Shown: positions 54,997-62,203 of the stretch, one piece after another
How positions within the stretch are numbered: position 1 is the first letter of the stretch
How the letters are laid out: each line of letters begins with the position of its first letter
Assembly: GCA_021773035.1 (NCBI GenBank)
Contig: JAJFKU010000074.1
Location: 1-64,000, forward strand
Origin: Woeseiaceae bacterium
GTDB lineage: Bacteria > Pseudomonadota > Gammaproteobacteria > Steroidobacterales > Woeseiaceae
Length of the DNA stretch: 64,000 bases
Direction of reading: 5' to 3'
Position numbers and translations under genes: made by a program
Notes under the pieces: generated by a model
The model's input: the letters and a program-made list of their open reading frames with translations, nothing else
What the model was told of the DNA's origin: nothing
Databases searched by the model: none

Positions 54997-55628
54997 TGAT
55001 TGCGTTGCGCGGGACGACGCCGCAGCAGGAAGCTCTCGCCCTGAGGTGAGCCGAACAACTGTTCGCCGGTTTCGGCGTCGTAACCGCGCTCGACAAGTGA
55101 GGCGGAGTCGTGGGTCAGTATGTTTTCCGCCTCGATCTCGCGCGCTAAACCGCTGCGGCTGGAGATGATCTGGCAGCGTTCGGGGTCGACGTAGCCGCGA
55201 AAGCCGTCTGCGGTCCTCGTCCATACCTGTTCGCAGCCGTCGGGCATGAACGCGTCGAGGTCTCTTTCATTCAGCGTGGTGAACGCATCGACACCGGCAT
55301 CGACGAATTTCCCGGCTTCCAACAGGGCGTAAGCGTGTTGCAGCAACTCGCCCCCGACTTCGGAAACAACCAGAATACGTTGTCGATAGACGCTCAGGTC
55401 TTCACGATGGTTAATTTGCTGGTAGAACACGACGTCGCCGAGTTCGCTGTTGTTGAGCCGGATTCTGCGATCGACAAGTCTTTGCTCGAGTGGCTGCTCC
55501 GGGTTGGCCAGATGCGAGTCGAAAGTGCCCTCGATCAGCGTCGCCAGTTGCTCCAGCTCGCTGTCGGCGAATACGGCGGACATCATAAACAGAGCTCCGG
55601 CTAACAGTGGCGTTTGCAGACGTTTCAT
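54993..55628 (-). CDS. CpcT/CpeT-like (chromophore lyase family) protein
   Basis: A 211-residue exported protein with signal peptide MKRLQTPLLAGALFMMSAVFA. The mature part has the family pattern LATLIEGTFDSHLAN, then a strand with VFYQQINHREDLSVYRQRI, and the C-terminal GFRGYVDPERCQIISSRSGLAREIEAENILTHDSASLVERGYD. CpcT/CpeT proteins attach bilins in cyanobacteria, but many relatives occur in non-phototrophs, where the role is unknown. Here it is exported, unlike the cyanobacterial enzymes. Its ATG overlaps the ligase stop (ATGA), so it is the last gene of the ligase operon. Confidence 0.75.
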   Translation of the reverse strand: MKRLQTPLLAGALFMMSAVFADSELEQLATLIEGTFDSHLANPEQPLEQRLVDRRIRLNNSELGDVVFYQQINHREDLSVYRQRILVVSEVGGELLQHAYALLEAGKFVDAGVDAFTTLNERDLDAFMPDGCEQVWTRTADGFRGYVDPERCQIISSRSGLAREIEAENILTHDSASLVERGYDAETGEQLFGSPQGESFLLRRRPAQRNH

Positions 55629-57019
55629 AAGGACTCCAGCGTTTTCTTATCGACTTTTCCCGATGATCGTTTGGGCAGAGCATCGAGTCTGCTTATCTCC
55701 TGCGGGATTTTGTAAGGCGCCAGGTTTTCCGCGCACCATCGCTGCAGCGACTCGTCGCTGGCATTGCCGGCGACGAACGCCCTGACGATCTGACCACGTG
55801 CTGTGTCGTTAACGCCGATGACGGCCGCTTCTGCGACCTCCGGATGCGCAAGCAGCGCGGCCTCGATCTCCGCAGGGTAAATGTTCACGCCGCCGCGAAT
55901 AATGACGTCCTTGTCGCGCCCGCGAAGTGCAATGTGGCCGGACTCCAGCCTTTCTGCGAGGTCGCCCGGGTAGAACCAGCCGCCGACCGCCGCCTGTTGC
56001 TCGTTGCCATCGCCGTCCAGATAGCGGGTTGCGACTCCCGGGCCGCGATATCGTAGCCGACCGACCGTGCCGGTACCGACCTCGGCGTCCTCGGCATCGA
56101 CGATTTCAACGGTGGTTTTGTATGTCGGCCTGCCGACCGTCGCGGCATACTCCGAAAACTCTGCAGCCGTCAAAACCGAAATGCCGCCACCTTCGCTGGA
56201 AGCATAGTAGCTGAAGAGATTGGGGCAGATTCTTTCTATGACGTCGTGCGCTTCGTCGGCAAACAGGGGTTCGCCGCTAACGATAAGGTAGTCGAGGTTG
56301 CCGAGCAGGGGCGCCTGGCCGTGTTCGTGCAAATCGAACAAGCGGCGCAGCAGGGTTGGCGGTATGAATGTTGCCGTTACCACGGACCTTGAAAGCACGG
56401 CCACTATTTGCGGTGGTTTCATTGGTGGTGGCGCAATCAGTACGGTACCGCCGGCTGCCAGCAGGCTCATGCCGAAAGAGCGACCGGCACCAAAGTAAAA
56501 TGGCGTTAGGATGGCAAAGCAGTCGTCCTGACCGTAGCCGATCGCGTTCCATTGACTGACAAATCGCTGATAGAGATTGCCGTGTGTAACGATTGCCCCT
56601 TTTGGTTTGCCAGTGGTGCCGGATGACAGCGAAATAAGCAGATCGGCGTCGTCATTGCCGAGCTCGGGCAACTGCACGTCGACGTCGACGGACAGATCGT
56701 CGTTGTCCGTCAATACGAGCTTCGTATTGAATGCCGTTTCAGCCGAGTGCTTTTCCTTATCGGTCCATCGATGATCCATCGGTACGATGACTGCACCAAG
56801 TCGCGCGACGGCGAAATGCGCAATCAGGTGAGTCGGATGCTCGGCCATCGACAAGCCAACCCGGTCACTCGACGAGATGCCCCGGCTGGCCAGGTAACGT
56901 GCGATTCTCTCGACCTCGGACCATGTTTCTGCGTAGCTAAGCGACTGGTCGCGATAGAGAATGGCCGCCTTGTCAGGAGTGTTTTTCGCGTTGTCGCGGA
57001 GGACGCCCGCCAGATTCAT
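55625..57019 (-). CDS. Acyl-CoA synthetase (AMP-forming)
   Basis: A 464-residue enzyme of the ANL family. The phosphate motif LISLSSGTTGKPKGAIVTHGN, the YYASSEGG motif in place of the usual Y-G-x-T-E, GWFYPGDLAERL and GRDKDVIIRGGVNIYPAEIE are all present; the catalytic lysine near the end is in PKRSSGKVDK. It is a bit shorter than most acyl-CoA synthetases, and the adenylation region has the unusual serine-glutamate-glycine. It activates a carboxylic acid with ATP and CoA, probably an intermediate of the neighbouring catabolic genes. It starts 8 bases after the amidohydrolase stop. Confidence 0.9.
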   Translation of the reverse strand: MNLAGVLRDNAKNTPDKAAILYRDQSLSYAETWSEVERIARYLASRGISSSDRVGLSMAEHPTHLIAHFAVARLGAVIVPMDHRWTDKEKHSAETAFNTKLVLTDNDDLSVDVDVQLPELGNDDADLLISLSSGTTGKPKGAIVTHGNLYQRFVSQWNAIGYGQDDCFAILTPFYFGAGRSFGMSLLAAGGTVLIAPPPMKPPQIVAVLSRSVVTATFIPPTLLRRLFDLHEHGQAPLLGNLDYLIVSGEPLFADEAHDVIERICPNLFSYYASSEGGGISVLTAAEFSEYAATVGRPTYKTTVEIVDAEDAEVGTGTVGRLRYRGPGVATRYLDGDGNEQQAAVGGWFYPGDLAERLESGHIALRGRDKDVIIRGGVNIYPAEIEAALLAHPEVAEAAVIGVNDTARGQIVRAFVAGNASDESLQRWCAENLAPYKIPQEISRLDALPKRSSGKVDKKTLESL

Positions 57020-57027
57020 CGGAGTCC

Positions 57028-57894
57028 CTATTCGAGGCCGTAGATGGCACGAACGTTATCGCGCAGTAACTTCTGCATAACTTCAGGCTTGAAGTTCAAG
57101 TCGCGGATTTCCTGCATTGTGCGAGCGAAGTCGAGCACCGGGAAGTCGGTACCGAAAATGACCTTGTTCTGACCATAGCTGTTGATGTAGCGGACGAAAC
57201 TGTCCGGCCAGTATTTCGGGCTGTGTGCGTCGCAGCCGATAAAAACGTTCTCGTGCTTCCAGGCCATCGCAATCATTTCATCGGTCCAGGGGATGCCGAC
57301 GTGAATGCCGATGAGCTTCAGCTCAGGAAAGTCGCAGGCAACAGCGTCCAGCGTAATTGGCTGGCCGACACTGCGACAGCGGTAGTCTTTGGAATAAATC
57401 ATCGACTGGCCGACCTGCAGTTGAACCGGCACGCCGAGTTCAACGCACTTGGCGTAGAAGGGATAGTATTTGGCGTGATCGGGCGCCAGCTCGAACCAGT
57501 GCGGATAGAGGTGCGCGCCGATGAAGCCGAGTTCCCTGACAGCATGCTCAAGCTCACGCACACCATCCATGCCGGTAAAAGGATCGATGCCGATAAGGCC
57601 TGAGAATCGATCGGGATACGCGCTCACCGCGTCGGCGACGACCTTCGGCGGCATGTGGTAGCAGCCCTTTAGCCCGGGCCGGCCGGACTTGGCGGCGATC
57701 AGAAAAGCATGCTCGATGTCCGCAGCATCCATACGCGCAATCATTTCTTCGAGGCTGAGTCCGGCCATCAGGCTGTTCTCCGCTTTCATCTTGCCGGTGA
57801 AGAACTCGTCGCCCCAGTCGGGCCGATGGGACAGGGCCTCTTCGGTCCAGATGTTGACGACGGCATCGATTGCCTTGATGGAACGCTCAGTCAT
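57028..57894 (-). CDS. Amidohydrolase-2 family enzyme lacking the N-terminal HxH
   Basis: A 288-residue protein of the ACMSD/gamma-resorcylate decarboxylase-type amidohydrolase family. The barrel is recognisable from GIDPFTGMDGVRELEHAV, FIGAHLYPHWFELAP, LQVGQSMIYS and the terminal strand VIFGTDFPVLDF, where the aspartate is a metal ligand in relatives. However, the first strand reads AIDAVVNIWTEE where active members have D-x-H-x-H, so two usual metal ligands are missing. It may be a hydrolase with changed metal use or a non-metallic lyase. It overlaps the HMGL-like gene by 8 bases. Confidence 0.8.
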   Translation of the reverse strand: MTERSIKAIDAVVNIWTEEALSHRPDWGDEFFTGKMKAENSLMAGLSLEEMIARMDAADIEHAFLIAAKSGRPGLKGCYHMPPKVVADAVSAYPDRFSGLIGIDPFTGMDGVRELEHAVRELGFIGAHLYPHWFELAPDHAKYYPFYAKCVELGVPVQLQVGQSMIYSKDYRCRSVGQPITLDAVACDFPELKLIGIHVGIPWTDEMIAMAWKHENVFIGCDAHSPKYWPDSFVRYINSYGQNKVIFGTDFPVLDFARTMQEIRDLNFKPEVMQKLLRDNVRAIYGLE

Positions 57895-58825
57895 TTCGTT
57901 TTTCGCCTTTTCTGAAACCTTTGGGCAGGCCGGCGTCGGGGGTGAACCCGTACAATGGTTCGTCCGGCAATGCGGTCCTCAGTATATTACGAACGTCGAG
58001 CAGTTTATCGATATCGATACCGGTGTTGAGCCCCATTGCCTCCAGCATGAATACCAGGTCCTCGGTAACGATATTGCCGCTTGCTCCGGGCGCGAACGGA
58101 CAGCCGCCGATACCGCCCAGCGAGCTGTCGATCGTTGTAATGCCCTCTTCTATAGCCGCAAGCGCATTCGCAAGCCCGAGACCGCGGGTGTTGTGCAGGT
58201 GAACGCCGGTAATGTTCTCAGCACCGATCGCCGATTGTACTTTGCGCAGCAGTCGCCGTACTTGCTGCGGGTTCGCATAGCCGGTCGTATCGGACAGCCC
58301 GACTTCCGCCACACCACAGCGCATGAGTTTTTCCGCTGAGCGGACGACGAGGTCTTCGCTGACCGCACCCTCGATAGTGCAGCCGAACGCGGTGGACAGG
58401 CCTGCCTCGAAATGCGGCGGAGATTCCTGAGCGGCGACCAGTTCGGCGATCCGGGTCACCTCGTCAAACATCTGCTGATGGTTTCGCCGTACGTTTTTCA
58501 GGCTGTGGGTTTCGCTGACGGAGAACGGAATCGAAATCTTGTGCGCCCCGGAGGCGATCGCACCTTCGGCACCGCGCAGATTGGGGACGAGTACGGCAAC
58601 GTTGAGGTTTGTTAACGTCAGCGCCGCCGCCACAACCTCGGCGGTATCGGCCATCTGTGGCAAAATCGATGGCGGCACAAAGGAACCGACTTCGATCTCC
58701 CTGAAACCAGCGTCCGCCTGCGCTCTGACCCAGGCGTTCTTGATCTCGGTTGGCAGTATCGCGGCTATGCTCTGCAGGCCGTCACGGGGGCCGACTTCGC
58801 TCACTAAAATGTCTATATCTTTCAT
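57887..58825 (-). CDS. HMG-CoA lyase-like enzyme
   Basis: A 312-residue TIM-barrel enzyme. The opening SEVGPRDGLQS, the middle ISIPFSVSETHSLKNVRRN, and the metal segment HLHNTRGLGLANALAAIEEG followed by DSSLGGIGGCPFAPGASGN are the HMGL family marks, including the catalytic cysteine in GGCPF. It cleaves a beta-hydroxy, beta-methyl acyl-CoA into acetyl-CoA and an acid; related enzymes act on citramalyl- or methylmalyl-type CoA esters. First gene of the four-gene operon. The context points to a branched C5-C6 acid. Confidence 0.92.
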   Translation of the reverse strand: MKDIDILVSEVGPRDGLQSIAAILPTEIKNAWVRAQADAGFREIEVGSFVPPSILPQMADTAEVVAAALTLTNLNVAVLVPNLRGAEGAIASGAHKISIPFSVSETHSLKNVRRNHQQMFDEVTRIAELVAAQESPPHFEAGLSTAFGCTIEGAVSEDLVVRSAEKLMRCGVAEVGLSDTTGYANPQQVRRLLRKVQSAIGAENITGVHLHNTRGLGLANALAAIEEGITTIDSSLGGIGGCPFAPGASGNIVTEDLVFMLEAMGLNTGIDIDKLLDVRNILRTALPDEPLYGFTPDAGLPKGFRKGEKRND

Positions 58826-58873
58826 CAGATATTACTTAATAAAACAATGTCTTGCAGGTAGATGCATTAAAGA

Positions 58874-58885
58874 TATAATATTATA
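58874..58885. promoter_or_regulatory. AT palindrome between divergent lyase and CoA-transferase genes
   Basis: TATAATATTATA is a perfect 12-base palindrome 30 bases before the CoA-transferase start and about 50 bases before the lyase start. TATAAT occurs in it on both strands, so it may serve as overlapping -10 elements for both directions, or as an operator. Confidence 0.4.
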
Positions 58886-58915
58886 CCAAATAAGAAGAGG
58901 CTAATTGGAAAGTTT

Positions 58916-60118
58916 GTGAGTAAACCGCCGCAAGCAATGCTGCCGCTCAACGGCATTCGTGTTATCGAGTTTTCGCACATGGTCATGGGACCATCGGCGG
59001 GCCTCGTGCTGGCGGATATGGGCGCGGACGTCATTCGGGTCGAGCCCATTTCGGGCGATAAGACGCGGACGCTGAAGGGCTCGGGTGCCGGCTATTTCGC
59101 GATGTATAACCGCAACAAGAAGAGCATCTGCCTCGACCTCAAATCGCAGCAAGGCGCGAAGATCGCCCGCGACCTCGTTGCCGACGCCGATGTGCTGATC
59201 GAGAACTTTCGGCCCGGTGCGATGGATCGCCTCGGACTGGATTACGCAGCGCTCAGCGAAACCAACCCGAAACTGGTGTATTGCTCGACACACGGTTTTC
59301 TGGACGGACCCTATGAGCACCGGACCGCCCTGGATGAGGTCGCTCAGATGATGGGTGGTCTGGCCTATATGACGGGGCCACCGGGTCAGCCGCTGCGGGC
59401 AGGTGCATCGGTCATCGACGTCCTGGGCGGCGTCTGGGGCGTAGTGGGCGTGCTTGCCGCGCTGCTGGAGCGTCAACACAGCGGCAAGGGCCGCCATATT
59501 AAGAGTGCGCTGTACGAAAGTACTGCGTTTCTCGTAGGGCAGCACATGGCGCAGTTCGCCGTAACCGGTACGCCGGCGGCACCGATGCCGGCACGCATCT
59601 CTGCATGGGCGATCTACGACGTGTTTACGACCAGCGACGATGAAAAAGTATTCGTCGGCGTCGTTAGTGATTCGCAGTGGATAACATTCTGCGAGTCGTT
59701 CGGTTTTGACGAATTGCTGGCCGACCAACGACTTCGGGAAAACAATGCGCGAGTTGCGGACCGCGAATGCATTATTCCGCTGGTGCAGGCGCGGTTTCTC
59801 ACCATGACACGCGACGATCTAATGAGTCGCCTCGAATCGAGCGGCTTGCCGTTCGCGCCGATCTCGAAACCGGAGGAGATGCTTGATGACCCGCACCTCA
59901 ACGAATCGGGTGGTTTGCTGGAGATGACGTTGCCGGACGGGAAGGCTGTGAAGCTGCCGGCGATGCCGTTCGAAATGGACGGACAGAAATTCGATGTTCG
60001 GCTGAATCCACCGCGTTCCGGTGAGCATACTTTGGAGGTGCTGAACGACTTGGGTTACAGCGCAGAGGAAATCGAGTCCTTGCTGCAATCCGGCGCCGTG
60101 TCCGGAGAGCGCGGCTGA
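58916..60118 (+). CDS. Class III CoA-transferase (CaiB/BaiF family)
   Basis: A 400-residue enzyme that starts at a GTG with GGAA upstream. Family segments: GIRVIEFSHMVMGPSAGLVLADMGADVIRVEP, YNRNKKSICLDLKSQQG, and the catalytic region RAGASVIDVLGGVWGVVGVLAALLER, where the aspartate is the acyl acceptor. The end LEVLNDLGYSAEEIESL is typical. It is a separate paralogue from the one at 45.6 kb. Divergent from the HMGL operon, so it probably supplies the CoA ester for that lyase. Its stop lies one base from the stop of the convergent leuD-like gene. Confidence 0.92.
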   Translation: MSKPPQAMLPLNGIRVIEFSHMVMGPSAGLVLADMGADVIRVEPISGDKTRTLKGSGAGYFAMYNRNKKSICLDLKSQQGAKIARDLVADADVLIENFRPGAMDRLGLDYAALSETNPKLVYCSTHGFLDGPYEHRTALDEVAQMMGGLAYMTGPPGQPLRAGASVIDVLGGVWGVVGVLAALLERQHSGKGRHIKSALYESTAFLVGQHMAQFAVTGTPAAPMPARISAWAIYDVFTTSDDEKVFVGVVSDSQWITFCESFGFDELLADQRLRENNARVADRECIIPLVQARFLTMTRDDLMSRLESSGLPFAPISKPEEMLDDPHLNESGGLLEMTLPDGKAVKLPAMPFEMDGQKFDVRLNPPRSGEHTLEVLNDLGYSAEEIESLLQSGAVSGERG

Positions 60119-60119
60119 T

Positions 60120-60746
60120 CTAAAGGTAGGCCCAGGGGCGCGTCTTCTTGTCGCTTTCTGTGAATCGTGCAATCTGGTCTTCGTGCTGTATCGTGTATTC
60201 GATGTGATCGAGCCCGTTCAGCAGCATATTGCGGTCCGACTCTGCGATGTGAAAGGAAAACACCTCTCCGCTCGGCGCCTGTACTTCGCCTTTCTCCAGA
60301 TCGATCAACACGCGATTCGACTGCGGTGCGGGAGCAGTGCTCTGCGCAAGCAAATCAATCTGTTCGGCCGGTAGTTCGATGGCCAGGAGACCGTTGCGGG
60401 CGCAGTTTCGTAAAAAGATACGGCCGAAGCTCTTGGCGATAATGGCGCGGATACCGTAGTCGCAAAGCGCCCAGACAGCATGTTCGCGCGAGGATCCGCA
60501 GCCCCAGTTTTCGCCGCCAAGCATGACCGATGCTTCGCAGTACTCGGGCTTGTTGAGAACGAAGTTCTTGCGCAGACCGACCTTCTTCATGCCGTCGTAG
60601 TTGTAGCGTGACCCGGCGAAGAGACCATCGCCCAGACCGTGCTTGCTGACGCGCTTCATTTCACGCGACGGAATGATCTGATCCGTGTCCACATTATCGA
60701 CAATGATCGGCGCGACTACGCCGATGTGCTGAGTAAACGGGCGCAT
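60120..60746 (-). CDS. leuD: Isopropylmalate dehydratase small subunit family (LeuD-like)
   Basis: A 208-residue swivel-domain subunit. DNVDTDQIIPSREM and the ENWGCGSSREHAVWALCDYGIRAIIAKSF motif identify the aconitase-type small subunit, with the conserved serine-arginine of the substrate loop. Its ATG overlaps the stop of the large-subunit gene, so the two form one enzyme. No leuA or leuB lies nearby. The pair may hydrate or isomerise a branched dicarboxylate other than isopropylmalate; methylmalate-type acids are plausible in this context. Confidence 0.88.
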   Translation of the reverse strand: MRPFTQHIGVVAPIIVDNVDTDQIIPSREMKRVSKHGLGDGLFAGSRYNYDGMKKVGLRKNFVLNKPEYCEASVMLGGENWGCGSSREHAVWALCDYGIRAIIAKSFGRIFLRNCARNGLLAIELPAEQIDLLAQSTAPAPQSNRVLIDLEKGEVQAPSGEVFSFHIAESDRNMLLNGLDHIEYTIQHEDQIARFTESDKKTRPWAYL

Positions 60747-62149
60747 CAGCTCATCTCGCGCACGTCAGCGATACGGCCTGCGATTGCTGCGGCAGCCACC
60801 GATGCGGGGCTGGCAAGATGAGAGCGTGTCTTGCGCCCCTGTCGGCCACGGAAATTCCGATTGGTGCTGGTGACAACCCGCTGTTCGGGCCCAAAGCTCT
60901 CTCCGCCGGCGTTGAAGCACAGCGAGCATCCTGGTTCGCGCCATTCGAAGCCGGCGTCGAGGAATATTTCGTCAATTCCTTCCGCTTCCGCAGCCTCTTT
61001 TATCAATCTCGATCCTGGTGTGCATATCGCGCGAACGTGTTTTGCTACCTTCTTGCCGTCCAGTATCGTGGCTGCTGCGCGCAAATCGCTTAGTCGTGCG
61101 TTAGTGCATGAACCAATAAAGGCTCCGTCGATTGGCAGGCCGATCAGTGCCTGCCCGGGTTCGAGTCCCATGTACTCCATGGCGCTTCGCATTTGATCCC
61201 GTGTCTCTTCGCTGACGGCGTGGTCGAGTTCCGGAACAACAGCCGTGACCGGTATCGAGTGTTCCGGGCTGGTTCCCCAGCTTATCGTCGGTGCGATATC
61301 GGCGCAGTCAATGCTGATCTCCTTATCGAACACGGCATCGCTATCCGATTGCAGCGAATTCCAGAATTCAAGGCTTTGCTGCCAGGCTTCTCCCGCAGGT
61401 GCATAAGGTCTTCCCTGCACATACGAGATCGTTTTCTCGTCGGGCGCGATAATTCCGGTGAATGCCGAAAACTCGACCGCCATATTGCACAACGTGAAAC
61501 GTGCCTCAATGTCGAGCGCTTCGACGGCCGGGCCGGCGTATTCCATCGCATGGCCGCGGGCTCCCGATGCCGTGTATTTGCCGATCAGATGCAGCACCAT
61601 GTCTTTCGCCGTCACTCCGGGCCGTAACTCGCCGTCGAACCGGACTCGCAGCTGTTTTGGTTTCACAGCGCGCAGCGTCTCTGTCGCCAATGCGTGTTCG
61701 CAGTCGCTGGTGCCCACACCCCAGCCGATAGCTCCCAGCCCGCCGAGCGTGCAGGTGTGGCTGTCGGGGCAGGCGGCGACCAGGCCGGGCAAAGTGATGC
61801 CCTGTTCGGCGGAGATGATGTGCGTGATGCCGTGGCGTGGGTCATTGATATCGAACAGCGTGAGACCGGCGTCGTTGGCTTCAACACGCATGGTTTTTAT
61901 GAACTCTTCGCCGCCGGGCATGAGCGTCGAATCGCCGCGGCCGGGCAACGTGTCGACGATATGATCCATCGTTGCGAATACGTGCGCAGGATTGCGGACC
62001 GGCCGGCCCTGATCCTTAAGACTGGTCAGCGCGATGCTGCCGGTGCGTTCGTGGATGAATATGCGGTCGAGGTAGATGAGACTGGTGCCGTCATCGAGTT
62101 CCTTGACGACGTGAGAGTCCCAGATCTTGTCGAATAGTGTTTGCTTCAT
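60746..62149 (-). CDS. leuC: Isopropylmalate dehydratase large subunit family (LeuC-like)
   Basis: A 467-residue aconitase-family subunit. The iron-sulphur cysteines are C348 in GSCTNAR, and C408 and C411 in EPGCSLCF. Other family blocks: ATMDHIVDTLPG, TLCNMAVEFSAFTGIIAPDE, ISWGTSPE and STNRNFRGRQG. The loop after the conserved histidine reads CPDSHTCTLGGLGAIGWGVGTSD, where biosynthetic LeuC has [22 protein letters not shown]; these changes near the substrate site suggest a different substrate. Together with the small subunit it forms a [4Fe-4S] hydro-lyase. Confidence 0.9.
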   Translation of the reverse strand: MKQTLFDKIWDSHVVKELDDGTSLIYLDRIFIHERTGSIALTSLKDQGRPVRNPAHVFATMDHIVDTLPGRGDSTLMPGGEEFIKTMRVEANDAGLTLFDINDPRHGITHIISAEQGITLPGLVAACPDSHTCTLGGLGAIGWGVGTSDCEHALATETLRAVKPKQLRVRFDGELRPGVTAKDMVLHLIGKYTASGARGHAMEYAGPAVEALDIEARFTLCNMAVEFSAFTGIIAPDEKTISYVQGRPYAPAGEAWQQSLEFWNSLQSDSDAVFDKEISIDCADIAPTISWGTSPEHSIPVTAVVPELDHAVSEETRDQMRSAMEYMGLEPGQALIGLPIDGAFIGSCTNARLSDLRAAATILDGKKVAKHVRAICTPGSRLIKEAAEAEGIDEIFLDAGFEWREPGCSLCFNAGGESFGPEQRVVTSTNRNFRGRQGRKTRSHLASPASVAAAAIAGRIADVREMS

Positions 62150-62155
62150 AACAAG

Positions 62156-62185
62156 CGGTCCCCGGCAGTAAGCCGCCGGGGACCG
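62156..62185 (-). terminator. GC-rich hairpin between the TonB receptor and the leuC-like gene
   Basis: The stem cggtccccggc (62156-62166) pairs with gccggggaccg (62175-62185), 11 bp, around an 8-nt loop. It lies just after the receptor stop on the minus strand. The following sequence is only moderately T-rich, so it may terminate partly and allow some read-through into leuC. Confidence 0.6.
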
Positions 62186-62203
62186 AATCGTCCGCCGCGG
62201 GCA

